The notes under the pieces: generated by a model
Seen by the model: the letters and a program-made list of their open reading frames with translations, nothing else
What the model was told of the DNA's origin: nothing
Database searches by the model: none
In this document: in pieces, positions 14,694 through 22,860 of the stretch
How the letters are laid out: every line of letters starts with the position of its first letter
How positions within the stretch are numbered: the first letter of the stretch is position 1
Translations under genes and position numbers: made by a program
Assembly (NCBI GenBank): GCA_031265435.1
Contig: JAISCR010000129.1
Location: 1-34,298, forward strand
DNA from: Treponema sp.
GTDB taxonomy: Bacteria > Spirochaetota > Spirochaetia > Treponematales > Breznakiellaceae
Direction of reading: 5' to 3'
Length of the DNA: 34,298 bases

Positions 14694-16381
14694 TCAAAAC
14701 CCCAGTGGCGGATGCTGTACTTATAGCCCTGCTCCGCGAGAAATTTCTGCCGGTTGGCGGCAAAGTCTTCCTCCACGGTGTAACGGGATACCAGAGTAAA
14801 AAACCAGGAATTCCGGGCCTTGGGACGCAAAATCCGCCCCAGACGTTGAGCCTCTTCCTGCCGGGAACCGAAGGAACCTGAAATCTGAATTGCCATGGAT
14901 GCGTCGGGGAGATCTATTGCAAAGTTTGCTACCTTTGAAACCACTATCACCCGAATCTCTCCCCGCCTGAAGGCTCCGTAGATCCGCTCCCGTTCCGGAT
15001 TGGGGGTTTTCCCGGTGATCAGAGGAACCTTGAGAAGCCGCGCAAAAGACTCAAGCTGGGAAATATACTGACCAATCACCAGAATCTGATCTTCCCCATG
15101 ATTTTCGATAAGCTGAAATGCTATCTTCTCCTTGAGGGGATTTTCGCTGGCAATACGGTACTTTTCCCGGGGCGCCGCCACGGCATAGGGGATCTTGAGA
15201 TCCTCCGGCAGATCCAGCCGGATCTCCATACAGAGGGCTTCGGCAATCCAGCCTTTTGCCTCAATGTCTTTCCAGGGCACATCGTAGCGCTTGGGCCCCA
15301 CAAGGCTAAAGACAGCATCCTCGTTGCCATCCTCCCGGATGAGCGTAGCGGTCAAGCCCAGACGCCGTACCGCCTGCAGTTCTGCGGTTACCCGGAAGAT
15401 CGGAGCGGGAAGCAGGTGTACCTCATCATAAATAATGAGACCCCAGGCCCGTTCCCTGAACAGTTTGAAATGGGGAAATTCAGCCTGCCCGTCTTCCGTG
15501 GAAGTATCCACCCGGCGGGGACGCCATGTGATGATCTGATAGGTAGCAATGGTTACCGGGGAAATAGCCTTGCGGTCGCCTGAATATTCGGCCAGATCTT
15601 CGGCCTTGAGATCCGTCTTGTCCAGCAGTTCGTCGATCCACTGATGTGTTGCCGCTACATTGGTGGTTAAAATGAGGGTATTGGTCTTGAGCATATTCAT
15701 GAGGAGCATTCCCACGATGGTTTTGCCCGAACCACAGGGTAGTACCACCACTCCGTAACCGGTACCGGGCCCTCCGTTACCCTGAACCGCACGGGCCGCT
15801 TCCTCCTGGTAATCCCGGACTGTAAAAGGCAGCCCCGACATGGTGGTATTACGAAAGGAGAATTCCAGCTTGTCACCCTGAACAAAGGAAGCCTCATCCT
15901 TGACAGGCCAGCCAAGACGGATCAATTCCCGCTTGACCGTTCCCCGGTCGGTAAGCTTCACCCTGAAACCCTTCCCGCTTTTCTGCAGATACTTTTCCAG
16001 AGACTGTGAAGCTGCAATTTCCGCCAGTATTGCCCCGTCTTCACACTCCAGAAACAAATTATCCCCATTATCGGAACGCATACGGATCTTGCCGTAACGG
16101 GACATGGTATCGGCAAAACCTTCCAGAATCCCCCGGGGAATGGGATAGCGGGTAAACTCTTCCAGTGCCCCGCCGATATCCTCCGGCTTGAAGCCTGCGC
16201 TGGCTGCATTCCAGAGAGAAAGCGGACTGATTCTGTAGGTATGCATGTGTTCGGGGGACTTTTCCAGTTCCGCAAACGGCATGATCGCTTCCCTGCCTTC
16301 CTCTGCCCGGGGAGCATGCACATCAAGGAGAAGAGTCCGGTCACTCTGGACGATCAGGGGATTTGAAGGGTCAATAGCCAT
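14690..16381 (-). CDS. XPB/Ssl2-type superfamily 2 DNA helicase
   Basis: 563 residues. Residues about 45-130 are the N-terminal XPB/Ssl2 domain ('YRISPLSLWNAASAGF'), then a damage-recognition-like region. The helicase core follows: Walker A CGSGKT (216-221), DEVH box (319-322), 'GLTATLIRED' (342-351) with the RED element typical of XPB, and motif VI 'RLGRILRP' (513-520). It should unwind DNA by an ATP-driven 3'-to-5' mechanism; the cellular pathway in bacteria (repair or recombination) is not settled. It is coupled to the partner gene by a 4-base overlap. On the minus strand, a TATACT at 16391-16396 lies 9 bases before the ATG, and the SD is poor, so an internal near-leaderless promoter is possible. 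Confidence 0.93.
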   Translation of the reverse strand: MAIDPSNPLIVQSDRTLLLDVHAPRAEEGREAIMPFAELEKSPEHMHTYRISPLSLWNAASAGFKPEDIGGALEEFTRYPIPRGILEGFADTMSRYGKIRMRSDNGDNLFLECEDGAILAEIAASQSLEKYLQKSGKGFRVKLTDRGTVKRELIRLGWPVKDEASFVQGDKLEFSFRNTTMSGLPFTVRDYQEEAARAVQGNGGPGTGYGVVVLPCGSGKTIVGMLLMNMLKTNTLILTTNVAATHQWIDELLDKTDLKAEDLAEYSGDRKAISPVTIATYQIITWRPRRVDTSTEDGQAEFPHFKLFRERAWGLIIYDEVHLLPAPIFRVTAELQAVRRLGLTATLIREDGNEDAVFSLVGPKRYDVPWKDIEAKGWIAEALCMEIRLDLPEDLKIPYAVAAPREKYRIASENPLKEKIAFQLIENHGEDQILVIGQYISQLESFARLLKVPLITGKTPNPERERIYGAFRRGEIRVIVVSKVANFAIDLPDASMAIQISGSFGSRQEEAQRLGRILRPKARNSWFFTLVSRYTVEEDFAANRQKFLAEQGYKYSIRHWGFE

Positions 16382-16432
16382 AACCTGAATAGTATATCAA
16401 ATTGTTGCGTCTTTGGGAGCCACAGCCGGGCC

Positions 16433-16606
16433 TCAGAACCGAATAACCGAATCAACAAGATTTTTGAAATCAGAATTCAGATTCCGCGAAGAAGAAGCCT
16501 CCAGTACAGAATCGCTGATATAGTGAACTCCGTCTTTTTCCTGAATTACTTCCGCCTCCAGAACATCAATCGGAGAGGAGGCCGCAATACTGAAAGGCCT
16601 GTACAT
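16433..16606 (-). CDS. Small hypothetical protein (57 residues)
   Basis: The minus-strand ORF starts 'MYRPFSIAASSPIDVLEAEV' and ends 'DFKNLVDSVIRF'. The gap it fills, between the membrane-protein gene and the helicase gene, would otherwise be about 265 bases in a densely packed operon. The predicted protein is hydrophilic with balanced composition, not low-complexity. The SD is poor (GGGGAC at about 10 bases), so translation is uncertain. I do not recognise a family. Confidence 0.55.
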   Translation of the reverse strand: MYRPFSIAASSPIDVLEAEVIQEKDGVHYISDSVLEASSSRNLNSDFKNLVDSVIRF

Positions 16607-16647
16607 TATGGGAAGTCCCCGGGAGGTTTCCGATCTATTGTTACTTT

Positions 16648-18801
16648 TTAGTCTTCTGATTTTTTTTTTTCGTTTTCGGATCTGGGGCTTTCTTCGTCTT
16701 TTGTATCTGCGGGAGGGGAATAAGCATCTTCGGACGCTGCCACTTCCTCTTCTTCTCCCGATATTTCGATCGCCGCTTCCGATTCGTCAGGCACCTCTAC
16801 CGGCAAGAGCATTTCTTCATCTTCCTCACCCGAAAAATCGGAGAGCATAGTTACAAAGGGAGAAACAATCTCCATTTCAATATCCAGGGCTTCTTCCGTT
16901 TCATTGCTTTCCGGCAGAGGGGTAAATTCTATCTTGCTGGTCAGATCCGCAAGATTATCATGGGAAGGAGAAAGAGGAACTGAACCCGGAACTTCTTCGG
17001 CAAGCTCTTCAAGAGGTTCGGCGCCTTCGATTTCTTCAAGCTCTTCAAGTTCCTCTACATCATCTCCATCTACGGCCCCGGGCCCGGCCACATCTGCCGG
17101 AAGAGGAGGAGCGGGGCTTTCACCGGGGATAAAGGCGCCTTCGGCGGCGATGCTATCCACATCAATAATGGGAACTTCATCCACATTGGGAGGCCCGGCA
17201 GATTCAGGAACCGCTTCCACGGCTTCGGCAACATCTTCCGGTTCTTCAACTTCTTCGGCAGGCTCAACTTCTTCCACGTCTTCAACTACTTCCGCAGCCT
17301 CGACCTCTTCCACGTCTTTAACCTCTTCGGCATCTTCAACTACTTCAGCGTCTTCAACCTCTTCCAGTTCTTCAACCGTTTCAGCATCTTCAACTTCTTC
17401 CACGTCTTCAACCTCTTCGGCGGGCTCAACTTCCTCAAGATCTTCAAGCTCTTCAGCATCACCCAGTTCCTCAACTTCCTCTTCCGCGGCTTGAACAGGA
17501 GCTTGAGCCTGGACAGCCGGAGCGGGAAGAGTGGGGGGTACGGACTGGAGAATCCGGTTAAGGATGCCCTGGAGTTTTTCTTCATCCAGGACAGCAGTTT
17601 CCCTGCGGCGGCCTCCGATAACCGAAAGCAGTTCATCCCAGGACTTGTCGATAAGGGTATCAATATTTTCTTCGGAACGTTTGCTGCCCCTGGAAATACG
17701 GATTCCCCGTTTGACCTCGGCCCGTACATCGTCCCGGCGCTGTTCCAGTTCCCGGCTCCAGTTGTTCCAGTCTACATCCCCCTTCCGGTCATAATACTGC
17801 TCAATAAGGGATATCTGCAGACTCTTGAGCCTGTTTTGAATCACCGTCATGGTATCCTGGCGGAGGTTGAAAATGAGGAAAATGACAAGGTAGAGGGTTA
17901 TAAAGGTAGAAACCAGAAGGATCACCTTCATGGCATCGGGAAATTCGAAGCTGCTCTCATTCACAAGACGGCCTACGAAGATCCCCTGGCTGGTTCTGGC
18001 GGAGATTAGGGCCATGGAAACCCCGGAAGCGGCCGAATCCAGGGGGCTCAGGCTGAGGTAGCCTTCCGCCCATATACCGGAAATCATGGGAAGCAGGGCG
18101 CTCTTTGCGGAACCGGGAATCCGGGAAACCATGCCCGGCGGATTGGAAATGATCGTTACATCTTCACCAACATTGATCCGGCTCTCGTTTATCAGCCATT
18201 CGGCAACCGCCCGGACGGAAAGGGTAAAAACTGCCGTTCCGCGGTACACATCAAGGGAATCGTAAAAGGGATGGGCAAAGATGATACGGTCTCCGCCTTC
18301 ATCCAGAATGATACGATCTTCGCCCAGGGCCGGAACCGCCACTGTTGTATAGGGAAGACTGTCCGGGTCATCATCGTAGTTACTGTAGGCTATGGAAAGT
18401 CCATTCTGGTCGAAAATATCACGCGGGGATGTGGAAAAATGGATACGGATACCACCGGAATCCACAAAACGGACAGATTGCAGGCCTCCCAGCTCTTCCA
18501 TCAGCACTCCGTAGACCCGGCTCCGCTCCAGAATATCCTGCCCGCTCTGATTGGGGAGGAAACTCCGCTGGACTGCCGGTTCCGAAAGTGTAGCGGCAAA
18601 ACGTTCGGTCAGGCTGCCGAAAAAGCTGTCGGCGGTTTTAGCATCTTTTTCAACTTCATTAGTGAGAGACCGGACGATGGAAGGATTGTAAAAGCGGGTT
18701 TCTATCAGATCAAACAACCCGGAGAAAGCCAATACCGTGAAACCGGCAAAGAGAAAAACGGATATTAAGAGGCTTAAGGCCGCCTTTTGAATTGCAGTCA
18801 C
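16648..18801 (-). CDS. Membrane protein with extracytoplasmic sensor-like domain and acidic repeat tail
   Basis: 717 residues. One membrane segment lies at about 8-30 and a second at about 292-313 ('VILLVSTFITLYLVIFLIF'), so residues ~31-290 face outside; their size and 'FVDSGGIRIHFSTSP' resemble Cache-like sensor domains. The cytoplasmic part has a helical segment (about 315-415, 'SLIEQYYDRKGDVDWNNWSR') and then a long acidic region rich in Glu-Glu-Val and Asp-Ala-Glu repeats. No kinase, GGDEF or methyl-acceptor signature is visible. The start is a GTG at 18801 with GGAG 5 bases upstream. It heads the minus-strand operon leading to the XPB helicase. The function is unknown; a scaffold or sensor at the membrane is a guess. 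Confidence 0.7.
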   Translation of the reverse strand: MTAIQKAALSLLISVFLFAGFTVLAFSGLFDLIETRFYNPSIVRSLTNEVEKDAKTADSFFGSLTERFAATLSEPAVQRSFLPNQSGQDILERSRVYGVLMEELGGLQSVRFVDSGGIRIHFSTSPRDIFDQNGLSIAYSNYDDDPDSLPYTTVAVPALGEDRIILDEGGDRIIFAHPFYDSLDVYRGTAVFTLSVRAVAEWLINESRINVGEDVTIISNPPGMVSRIPGSAKSALLPMISGIWAEGYLSLSPLDSAASGVSMALISARTSQGIFVGRLVNESSFEFPDAMKVILLVSTFITLYLVIFLIFNLRQDTMTVIQNRLKSLQISLIEQYYDRKGDVDWNNWSRELEQRRDDVRAEVKRGIRISRGSKRSEENIDTLIDKSWDELLSVIGGRRRETAVLDEEKLQGILNRILQSVPPTLPAPAVQAQAPVQAAEEEVEELGDAEELEDLEEVEPAEEVEDVEEVEDAETVEELEEVEDAEVVEDAEEVKDVEEVEAAEVVEDVEEVEPAEEVEEPEDVAEAVEAVPESAGPPNVDEVPIIDVDSIAAEGAFIPGESPAPPLPADVAGPGAVDGDDVEELEELEEIEGAEPLEELAEEVPGSVPLSPSHDNLADLTSKIEFTPLPESNETEEALDIEMEIVSPFVTMLSDFSGEEDEEMLLPVEVPDESEAAIEISGEEEEVAASEDAYSPPADTKDEESPRSENEKKKSED
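17216..17487 (-). repeat. Tandem acidic coding repeat inside the membrane protein gene
   Basis: About 90 codons of short near-repeats such as EEVEDVEEVEDAE. On the plus strand this appears as repeated TCTTCAAC and CTCTTCC units. It is coding, in frame and without interruption. Such tracts can change length by slippage. Confidence 0.85.
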
Positions 18802-18838
18802 TAAAACTCCGCAAAATCAACAAATACTTTACCCTATT

Positions 18839-18870
18839 ATCGACAAATCGACGGTTTTGTATAGTCGATA
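18839..18870. promoter_or_regulatory. Inverted and direct ATCGAC elements between divergent genes
   Basis: ATCGAC occurs at 18839-18844 and 18847-18852, and its inverse GTCGAT at 18864-18869, just upstream of the nadE -35. The arrangement suggests an operator between nadE and the divergent membrane-protein gene. No regulator is identified. Confidence 0.35.
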
Positions 18871-18879
18871 TGAGATAAT

Positions 18880-18908
18880 TTGACATTTTGGGCAAGGCTC
18901 TTTAGTAT
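18880..18908 (+). promoter_or_regulatory. Candidate leaderless promoter of nadE
   Basis: A perfect TTGACA (18880-18885), a 17-base spacer and TAGTAT (18903-18908) end only 6 bases before the ATG at 18915. Transcription would begin at or next to the start codon. No SD is present at the normal distance. Confidence 0.7.
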
Positions 18909-18914
18909 CTCATT

Positions 18915-20684
18915 ATGAAAATATCCATCTGTCAGATAAATTCCACCATCGGCGACTTTAACGGCAATATGAAAAAGATCCTCGATTATTCCCACAGGGC
19001 GGCTGCGGAGGGGGCGGAACTGGCGCTTTTTCCCGAACTGGCGGTCTGCGGTTACCCGCCCATGGATCTTCTGGATCAGGATCGTTTTGTGGAACTCAAT
19101 ATCAGAAGTGTTCATATACTTCAGCAGGAACTGGCGGAAGATCACGAGTGCGCGGAACTGGCGGTGGGGTTGGGTTTTGTCAACCGTAATCCATACGCCC
19201 GGGGAAAGAGCCTAGTGAATGTGTACGGGGTGATTCGCCGGGGGGCGCTGGCCTTTCAGCAGATAAAGACTCTGCTCCCCACCTATGATGTCTTTGATGA
19301 AGCGAGGAATTTTGAACCTTCCCGTGAATGGAGGGTATTTGAATTCAAGGGCAGGCGTATCGGGTTTGCCATTTGCGAGGATGTGTGGCGGGAGACAGAC
19401 ATTCCCGGTACCAGTTATCTTCGGGATCCGGTGGGAGAACTCCTGGATACCGGCATAGATCTCCTCTGCGTACCGTCGGCCTCTCCCTATGTTGCGGGAA
19501 AACTTAAAGTCCGCCGGGCCCTGGCGGAACGGATCAGCATGAGGGGCAATATTCCCCTTGTGTACATTAACGCTGTCGGGGCTAACGATCAGATTCTCTT
19601 TGACGGCAGATCCTTTGTCATAGAACCCGGGCCCAAAGCCGCCGAATCCGCAAGCGGTGCGGATTATCCGGTACTGGTAATGGCAAAGTCCTTTGAGGAG
19701 GATCTTGTCATTTACGAAACCTCAATCGAATCTGCGCATGAGGGTAAAGATTTCCCTCCTGTACTTTCAACCGGGCCGGACGCCGGTGATACCGATCCTT
19801 TCAAGGTGGCGCTGACCCGGAAGGAACTTGATGTTCTTGAAGAAGGCCTTGTCATGGGAATCAGGGACTACATGGTAAAATGCGGCTTCAAAAAGGCCCA
19901 CCTGGCGCTTTCCGGCGGCATTGATTCCGCACTGGTGGCATATCTGGGAGTAAAAGCGGCGGGCAGTGAAAATATTATCTGTTTCAGCATGCCTTCACGG
20001 TTTTCTTCCCGGGGCTCCAGGGATGATGCACAGGAACTGGCGGAAAACCTGGGCTGCCGCTGCGAAACCCTTCCCATTGAGCAATGCTTTACCGCGTTTC
20101 AGTCAACACTGGAAGCTGTCTTTGAAGGCAGGCCCTTTGACGTTGCCGAGGAGAATCTTCAGGCCCGGATACGGGGAACGCTCCTCATGGCCTTCTCCAA
20201 CAAATTCAATTCCATGGCGCTCACTACAGGCAACAAGAGTGAACTTGCCATGGGTTACTGTACTCTCTACGGAGACATGAACGGTGCGCTGGGGCCCATC
20301 GGGGATTTATTCAAAACCGAAGTTTTTGCCCTCTGCCGCAGGATCAATGAACGTTACATTGAAGCGGAGGGGAAAGAAATTATCCCCCGCGCGATTATCG
20401 ACAAGCCGCCTTCCGCGGAATTGAGGCCCAATCAAAAGGATCAGGACAGTCTTCCGCCATACGAGATACTGGACGAAATTCTCCGTTTGTATCTCTACGA
20501 AAACCTTTCAAAGGATGAGATAGCCGCAAAAGGCTGGGATGGGGAACTGGCAGGGCGCATCATCAAAACTGTTGCCAGAGCGGAATTCAAGCGCCGTCAG
20601 GCTCCACCGGTACTCAAGGTGTCGTACAGGGCCTTCGGTATGGGAAGAAGAATGCCCATAGCCAGAAGCATTTTCGAGGTATGA
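18915..20684 (+). CDS. nadE: Glutamine-dependent NAD+ synthetase
   Basis: 589 residues, usual for the two-domain type. The N-terminal nitrilase-like glutaminase has the triad E41 ('FPELAVCGYPP'), K118 ('QIKTLLPTYDVFDE') and C154 ('FAICEDVW'). The C-terminal synthetase has the PP-loop SGGIDS (333-338) and 'LTTGNKSELAMGYCTLYGDM'. It makes NAD+ from nicotinate adenine dinucleotide, ATP and ammonia from glutamine, in the cytoplasm. The ATG at 18915 has no SD; a strong promoter ends 6 bases upstream, pointing to leaderless translation. The aminopeptidase gene begins 4 bases after its stop, so the two form an operon. Confidence 0.96.
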   Translation: MKISICQINSTIGDFNGNMKKILDYSHRAAAEGAELALFPELAVCGYPPMDLLDQDRFVELNIRSVHILQQELAEDHECAELAVGLGFVNRNPYARGKSLVNVYGVIRRGALAFQQIKTLLPTYDVFDEARNFEPSREWRVFEFKGRRIGFAICEDVWRETDIPGTSYLRDPVGELLDTGIDLLCVPSASPYVAGKLKVRRALAERISMRGNIPLVYINAVGANDQILFDGRSFVIEPGPKAAESASGADYPVLVMAKSFEEDLVIYETSIESAHEGKDFPPVLSTGPDAGDTDPFKVALTRKELDVLEEGLVMGIRDYMVKCGFKKAHLALSGGIDSALVAYLGVKAAGSENIICFSMPSRFSSRGSRDDAQELAENLGCRCETLPIEQCFTAFQSTLEAVFEGRPFDVAEENLQARIRGTLLMAFSNKFNSMALTTGNKSELAMGYCTLYGDMNGALGPIGDLFKTEVFALCRRINERYIEAEGKEIIPRAIIDKPPSAELRPNQKDQDSLPPYEILDEILRLYLYENLSKDEIAAKGWDGELAGRIIKTVARAEFKRRQAPPVLKVSYRAFGMGRRMPIARSIFEV

Positions 20685-20688
20685 CAGA

Positions 20689-22041
20689 ATGAGTACAGAC
20701 AGAGAAACTATAGATGAATACTGTTCGGGGTATATGGGATTCCTGGACGCCGCAAAAACCGAACGTGAAGCGGTAAAGGCCTCCGTTGCCCTGGCAAAAA
20801 AACAGGGCTTTGTTCCCCTGGAGAACACCGGGACTCCCCTCAAACCGGGCGAAAGGATCTATGTCAATCACCGGGGCAAGGTCCTGATTCTCTTTGTGCG
20901 GGGAAAGCGGCCTCTAAGCGAAGGAATCTCCATCGCGGCTTCCCATCTTGATTCGCCCCGGCTGGATCTCAAGATGCAGCCTCTCTACGAGAGCGGAGGC
21001 CTCGCCTTCCTCGACACCCACTACTACGGCATGATAAAGCCCTACCAGTGGACAGGTATACCTCTTGCCCTTCACGGGACGCTTGTCTGCAAGGACGGCA
21101 GAACCGTAGAACTCCGTATCGGGGAAGATCCCGCGGATCCGGTGTTCCTCATTGCGGATCTGCTCCCCCACCTTTCAAAAAAACAGATGGAAGGTTGCGC
21201 AAGGGATCTTGTCGGTGCCGACGATCTGGATCTGCTTGCGGGAACCCTTCGTCAAGACCCGGAACATTCCGCGGAAGGGGACATAAAACGCAATCTGCTC
21301 CGCATACTCAGGGAAAAGTACGGCCTTGAAGAAGCAGACCTTGTTTCCGCGGAACTTTCGGCGCTTCCCGCCTTCAGGGCCAGAGAACTGGGTCTTGACC
21401 GGAGCATGATTGCCGCATACGGCCAGGACGACAAGGTTTGTGCATACCCGGCCCTGACAAGCCTCTTCTCTCCGGAACAGCGCGAATATTCATCCTGCGT
21501 GATCCTGGCGGACAAGGAAGAAACAGGTTCCATGGGGGCCACAGGCATGCGTTCCCCATACTTCAGTAATTTTATTGAAGATCTGGGGGAGAGAGAAGGC
21601 ATCCCGGCACGGAAGATACTGCCCCCTTCCTTCTGTATCTCCGCGGATGTGAACACCGCGTGGCACCCTCTCTACGGCGAAGTCCTTGATCCCCAGGGAA
21701 AAGAAGCCCGGCTGGGCGATGGGGTGATCCTTTTCCGTTACTGGGGCAGGGAGGGCAAAGAAAACACCAACGAAGCCTCCGCGGAAACAACAGCGGCTCT
21801 GCGGAAAATTCTTGACGATGCGGAAATACTCTGGCAGACAGGTGAGGGAGGAAGGGTAGGATGTGAAGAAAGCGGCACCCTGGCCCATTATCTTGCGGAA
21901 TTCGGCATGCATTCAATCGACCTTGGTGTACCAATTCTTTCCATGCACTCTCCCTGCGAAGCCGCTGCCAAAAGCGATGTATACATGATGCACCGGTCCT
22001 TAACGGCTTTTTTTAACAGGACAATAAGCCCTGAACGGTAA
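20689..22041 (+). CDS. M18 family aminopeptidase
   Basis: 450 residues. The metal-binding and catalytic segments of the M18 family are visible: 'AASHLDSPRLDLK' (metal His and catalytic Asp), 'ILADKEETGSMGATGM' (catalytic Glu) and the C-terminal 'PILSMHSPCEAAAKSD' (last metal His). It should be a dodecameric cytoplasmic aminopeptidase with two divalent metals, taking N-terminal acidic or other residues from peptides. The ATG at 20689 follows the nadE stop by 4 bases and has GAGG 9 bases upstream, so it probably depends on the nadE promoter. The exact substrate preference cannot be read from sequence. Confidence 0.93.
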   Translation: MSTDRETIDEYCSGYMGFLDAAKTEREAVKASVALAKKQGFVPLENTGTPLKPGERIYVNHRGKVLILFVRGKRPLSEGISIAASHLDSPRLDLKMQPLYESGGLAFLDTHYYGMIKPYQWTGIPLALHGTLVCKDGRTVELRIGEDPADPVFLIADLLPHLSKKQMEGCARDLVGADDLDLLAGTLRQDPEHSAEGDIKRNLLRILREKYGLEEADLVSAELSALPAFRARELGLDRSMIAAYGQDDKVCAYPALTSLFSPEQREYSSCVILADKEETGSMGATGMRSPYFSNFIEDLGEREGIPARKILPPSFCISADVNTAWHPLYGEVLDPQGKEARLGDGVILFRYWGREGKENTNEASAETTAALRKILDDAEILWQTGEGGRVGCEESGTLAHYLAEFGMHSIDLGVPILSMHSPCEAAAKSDVYMMHRSLTAFFNRTISPER

Positions 22042-22108
22042 AGCAAAAGAATTAGTGTCTGTACCATTCGTGCGGGTTCTTAAATCTTTTCCGTGTTTAG
22101 ATCTAATG

Positions 22109-22146
22109 CAAAAAGGGACTTTGACACTGAACCAGGTCAAAATCCC
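22109..22146 (-). terminator. Terminator of the HigA-like gene, possibly bidirectional
   Basis: 22115-22125 (GGGACTTTGAC) pairs with 22136-22146 (GTCAAAATCCC) with one mismatch and a 10-base loop. On the minus strand a run of five T follows. It lies between the convergent aminopeptidase and HigA-like genes. Confidence 0.6.
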
Positions 22147-22150
22147 CCTT

Positions 22151-22176
22151 AAAACTTGAACTCATTCCAAAACTAA
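22151..22176 (-). repeat. TTAGTTTTGGAA repeat, copy A
   Basis: On the minus strand it reads TTAGTTTTGGAATGAGTTCA and continues AAGTTTT. It is similar to copies at 24506-24525 and 27369-27391. It is intergenic, 24 bases after the HigA-like gene stop. Confidence 0.5.
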
Positions 22177-22200
22177 TTTTCAGGACAGTCTTGATGTTCC

Positions 22201-22683
22201 TTACTTGGCCTTGGAAGCGGCAGGCTTGCGGCCGCGTTTGGCGGGCGCTTTGGCAGCAGCCGCCTTGTCTTTCCTGGCGGCGGGCGCTTTAGCGGCAGGC
22301 TTAGCTTTCCTGGCAGGATCTTTAGCCGCTTTTTTGGGGGCGGCGGCTTTCTTGGGGGCAGCAGCTTTCTTGGCGGGTTTTTCAACCTTCTTGGCCGGAG
22401 AGATGGCTTTGAGAACCGCGGAAAGTTTTGAATCCTTGGCGGCTTCCGCAATATCATACTTGTTCTGCAGATCGATCCAGTATTCGGGAGTCTTGCCAAA
22501 ATACTTTGACAGCCTCAGTGCGATGGGGATCGAGATCTTCATCTTGTTGTTGATGAGCTGCCGAATTGACGACTGGCTCAAGGTGATGTCTGCAGCTACC
22601 TTTGCCGGGGAAAGCCCGTACTGATCGATGCAGGATTTGAGAACGACATTGGGAATCTGAATACTTTGACTTTGCTTTGCCAT
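22201..22683 (-). CDS. HigA-like helix-turn-helix protein with histone-H1-like Lys/Ala tail
   Basis: 160 residues. Residues about 1-90 match the HigA/XRE antidote fold ('LSPAKVAADITLSQSSIRQL', 'ISIPIALRLSKYFGKTPEYW'). Residues about 95-160 are a Lys/Ala/Pro tail with PKKAA repeats and a GRKPAA motif like AT-hook or histone H1 tails. No HigB-type toxin gene lies on either side, so an antitoxin role is unlikely. A DNA-compacting or global regulatory role is inferred from the tail. The ATG at 22683 has AAGGAG 7 bases upstream, and a good promoter lies 30 bases further up. The tail region has a different, GCC/AAG-rich codon pattern and may vary in length. Confidence 0.85.
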   Translation of the reverse strand: MAKQSQSIQIPNVVLKSCIDQYGLSPAKVAADITLSQSSIRQLINNKMKISIPIALRLSKYFGKTPEYWIDLQNKYDIAEAAKDSKLSAVLKAISPAKKVEKPAKKAAAPKKAAAPKKAAKDPARKAKPAAKAPAARKDKAAAAKAPAKRGRKPAASKAK

Positions 22684-22714
22684 AAATGAACTCCTTAAGA
22701 ATTGATTTATAAAA

Positions 22715-22743
22715 AGTATATACTGTTATTATAACTATGGCAA
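22715..22743 (-). promoter_or_regulatory. Promoter of the HigA-like gene
   Basis: On the minus strand TTGCCA (22738-22743), a 17-base spacer and TATACT (22715-22720). The start would lie about 25 bases before the ATG, leaving a leader with a full SD. This is the ordinary layout for comparison with the leaderless genes. Confidence 0.7.
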
Positions 22744-22860
22744 GAGAAATTTGCGGGTAATGTGGGTATATTAAAGAAAAATTAACACTTTATTGCATTT
22801 TGCACCGGTTTCCGTTCGAAACACTTCCTGACTTGATGACAGATAGTTTGTGCGGCGCTC

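Noticed and set aside
17216-17487. Possible CRISPR-like or satellite array
   Set aside because: Units are short, irregular and fully in frame with an acidic protein; there are no spacers.
16904-17494. Plus-strand Ser/Thr-rich ORF of 196 residues
   Set aside because: It is the antisense shadow of the Glu/Asp/Val repeat region in the membrane protein gene; no SD and no family resemblance.
22205-22624. Plus-strand Ala/Leu-rich ORF resembling a membrane protein
   Set aside because: It is the antisense of the Lys/Ala tail and HTH of the HigA-like gene, which has a clear promoter, SD and domain.
22201-22683. HigBA toxin-antitoxin module
   Set aside because: The antitoxin-like gene has no toxin gene adjacent on either strand, and its tail is unlike antitoxins.
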